A stretch of 6,341 nucleotides of DNA from NCBI GenBank assembly GCA_002451055.1, contig DKBD01000030.1:8441-14781 (forward strand), written 5' to 3'. Position numbers and translations under genes: made by a program. The stretch comes from Nitrospira sp. UBA6909 (lineage in GTDB: Bacteria; Nitrospirota; Nitrospiria; Nitrospirales; Nitrospiraceae). Under the pieces are notes generated by a model, which had not been told where the DNA came from, searched no databases, and saw nothing but the letters and a program-made list of their open reading frames with translations. This document shows, one piece after another, positions 5,431-6,341 of this stretch. Positions within the stretch are counted from its first letter, which is position 1, and each line of letters opens with the position of its first letter.

Positions 5431-6341
5431 ATGAGACATATACAACGCACTTTCTTTCAAGCCCTTGCGGCAATCCTGCTCCTTCTGGAAGCAGGGTGCG
5501 GAATGGCACAACTCGCGATGTGTGCGCCGCACATGAAAGAAGAAGGCACCCCTCGACTCACGTGGACCGAGTGTTTCGAGCAACCCTTCTCCCACGCGGG
5601 AATCACGCATTCGGTGTACTGTCTTCACAAGGAAGACACTTCCAAGCCGCCGGTGATTTTGCTCCACGAAATGACCGGACTGACTCCAGGCACCCTGGCC
5701 TACGCCGATGAGCTCTCGAAGGATTTCACCGTCTACGTGCCGCTTCTGTTCGGGGGAAAAGGCAAGTTCTCCCCTTCCAGCGGATTGTGGGCCTATTGGT
5801 TTCGTGGACGGGTCGATTTCTTTCCCGGACATGAATGGGGAGTTCCCTCTCATGGCAACACCCCCATCGTGAACTGGCTCCGCGGTGTGGTGCAGAGGGT
5901 TGGGGAGCGACACAGCACCCAGCCCATCGGCATTATCGGTAACTGTATGACCGGCCCGATCCCATTGGCGCTGCTTGACCATCGGCAGGTGACTGCGGTC
6001 GTGGTTGCACAGCCCGCCTTGCCCATGCGGTTCTGGTGGTCCACGGAAGAAGACAAGCGCTCACTCGGTTTATCGACTGATGAACTGCAGGTGGCAAGAC
6101 ACAGCACGGCGAAGATCTACGGGCTGAGATTTGAAACGGACTGCATGGCAGATCGGGCGAAACACTTCACGCTGCGCAATGAATTCGGCGATCGGTTTCT
6201 TGACGGAGAAATCCTCGCACGCGAATACCAACCGGACGGAAGACCGATCAACGTGCACAGCACGCTGATCGGATCATGGAGAATACAGGACCCGTCAGGG
6301 CAGCCTTCACGAGATGCGCGCGAACGAGTACGAACGTTTCT
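5431..6341 (+). CDS. Exported dienelactone-hydrolase-like enzyme, 3' end cut by the window
   Basis: The frame stays open for 303 codons to the window edge. The N-terminus is a signal peptide (MRHIQRTFF then QALAAILLLL). It is followed by E-A-G-Cys23, which looks like a lipobox except for Glu at -3, so lipidation is uncertain, but export is likely. The domain follows the dienelactone hydrolase pattern. VILLHEMTGLTPGTL is the conserved strand and HE-x-x-G-L loop, and KDFTVYVPLLFGGKG follows. G-N-Cys172-M-T-G is the nucleophile elbow with cysteine in place of serine, as in that family. Asp237 (FETD) and His276 (NVHSTL) sit at spacings that fit the acid and base. Family members hydrolyse dienelactones and other small esters or lactones, mostly in the cytoplasm; an exported version suggests a different, external substrate. 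A weak AGGA (5423-5426) precedes the ATG. The C-terminus is not visible. Confidence 0.85.
   Translation, partial: MRHIQRTFFQALAAILLLLEAGCGMAQLAMCAPHMKEEGTPRLTWTECFEQPFSHAGITHSVYCLHKEDTSKPPVILLHEMTGLTPGTLAYADELSKDFTVYVPLLFGGKGKFSPSSGLWAYWFRGRVDFFPGHEWGVPSHGNTPIVNWLRGVVQRVGERHSTQPIGIIGNCMTGPIPLALLDHRQVTAVVVAQPALPMRFWWSTEEDKRSLGLSTDELQVARHSTAKIYGLRFETDCMADRAKHFTLRNEFGDRFLDGEILAREYQPDGRPINVHSTLIGSWRIQDPSGQPSRDARERVRTF

Noticed and set aside
5419..5982. Minus-strand 187-codon frame and the plus frame 5394-5711
   Set aside because: Both overlap the dienelactone-hydrolase-like gene, whose catalytic motifs are in plus frame 1 from 5431.
1..6341. CRISPR arrays, tRNA or rRNA genes, intact insertion sequences
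   Set aside because: No regularly spaced repeats, no cloverleaf or rRNA motifs, and no complete transposase or terminal inverted repeats were seen on either strand.

Overview
The window looks like a chromosomal accessory stretch of a Gram-negative bacterium of moderate, roughly mid-50s % GC by eye. Three genes, and possibly a fourth, begin with lipoprotein signal peptides, which implies an outer membrane and periplasm. The decayed REP-associated transposase and the general protein style remind me of Nitrospirota (Nitrospira-like), but that is a guess from memory; no marker gene here settles the taxonomy.

Layout, all on the plus strand. Positions 1-36 may be the last codons of a gene entering from the left. 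Positions 37-279 show no convincing gene. Positions 291-650 encode a small two-knuckle zinc-ribbon protein whose start is fixed by a strong Shine-Dalgarno sequence. Positions 761-1314 are a dead REP-associated tyrosine transposase (RAYT). It is readable across three frames, has lost its ATG, and carries an internal deletion that removed the catalytic tyrosine. A 250-base spacer (1315-1564) follows, with a cluster of five GATC sites and a short 10/13-base-spaced repeat.

The main content is an envelope-directed gene group. Positions 1565-3709 encode a 714-residue predicted lipoprotein with a C-terminal alpha/beta-hydrolase (lipase-like) domain with a GHSGG elbow. After a 189-base spacer with a small hairpin come two lipoprotein genes overlapping by ATGA (3899-4426 and 4423-5232). 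The second is an internal tandem duplication of a T-x-T-x-x-G-L ... R-[RK]-E-L-A unit. The first seems to carry a shorter version of the same motif, so the pair are probably paralogous modules. The last gene (5431 to beyond the right edge) is an exported dienelactone-hydrolase-like enzyme with a cysteine nucleophile and its own candidate promoter.

Taken together, two exported hydrolases of different subclasses flank a coupled pair of related surface or periplasmic lipoproteins. I do not recognise a named system. A joint role in the envelope or in handling an extracellular ester substrate is inference from neighbourhood only.
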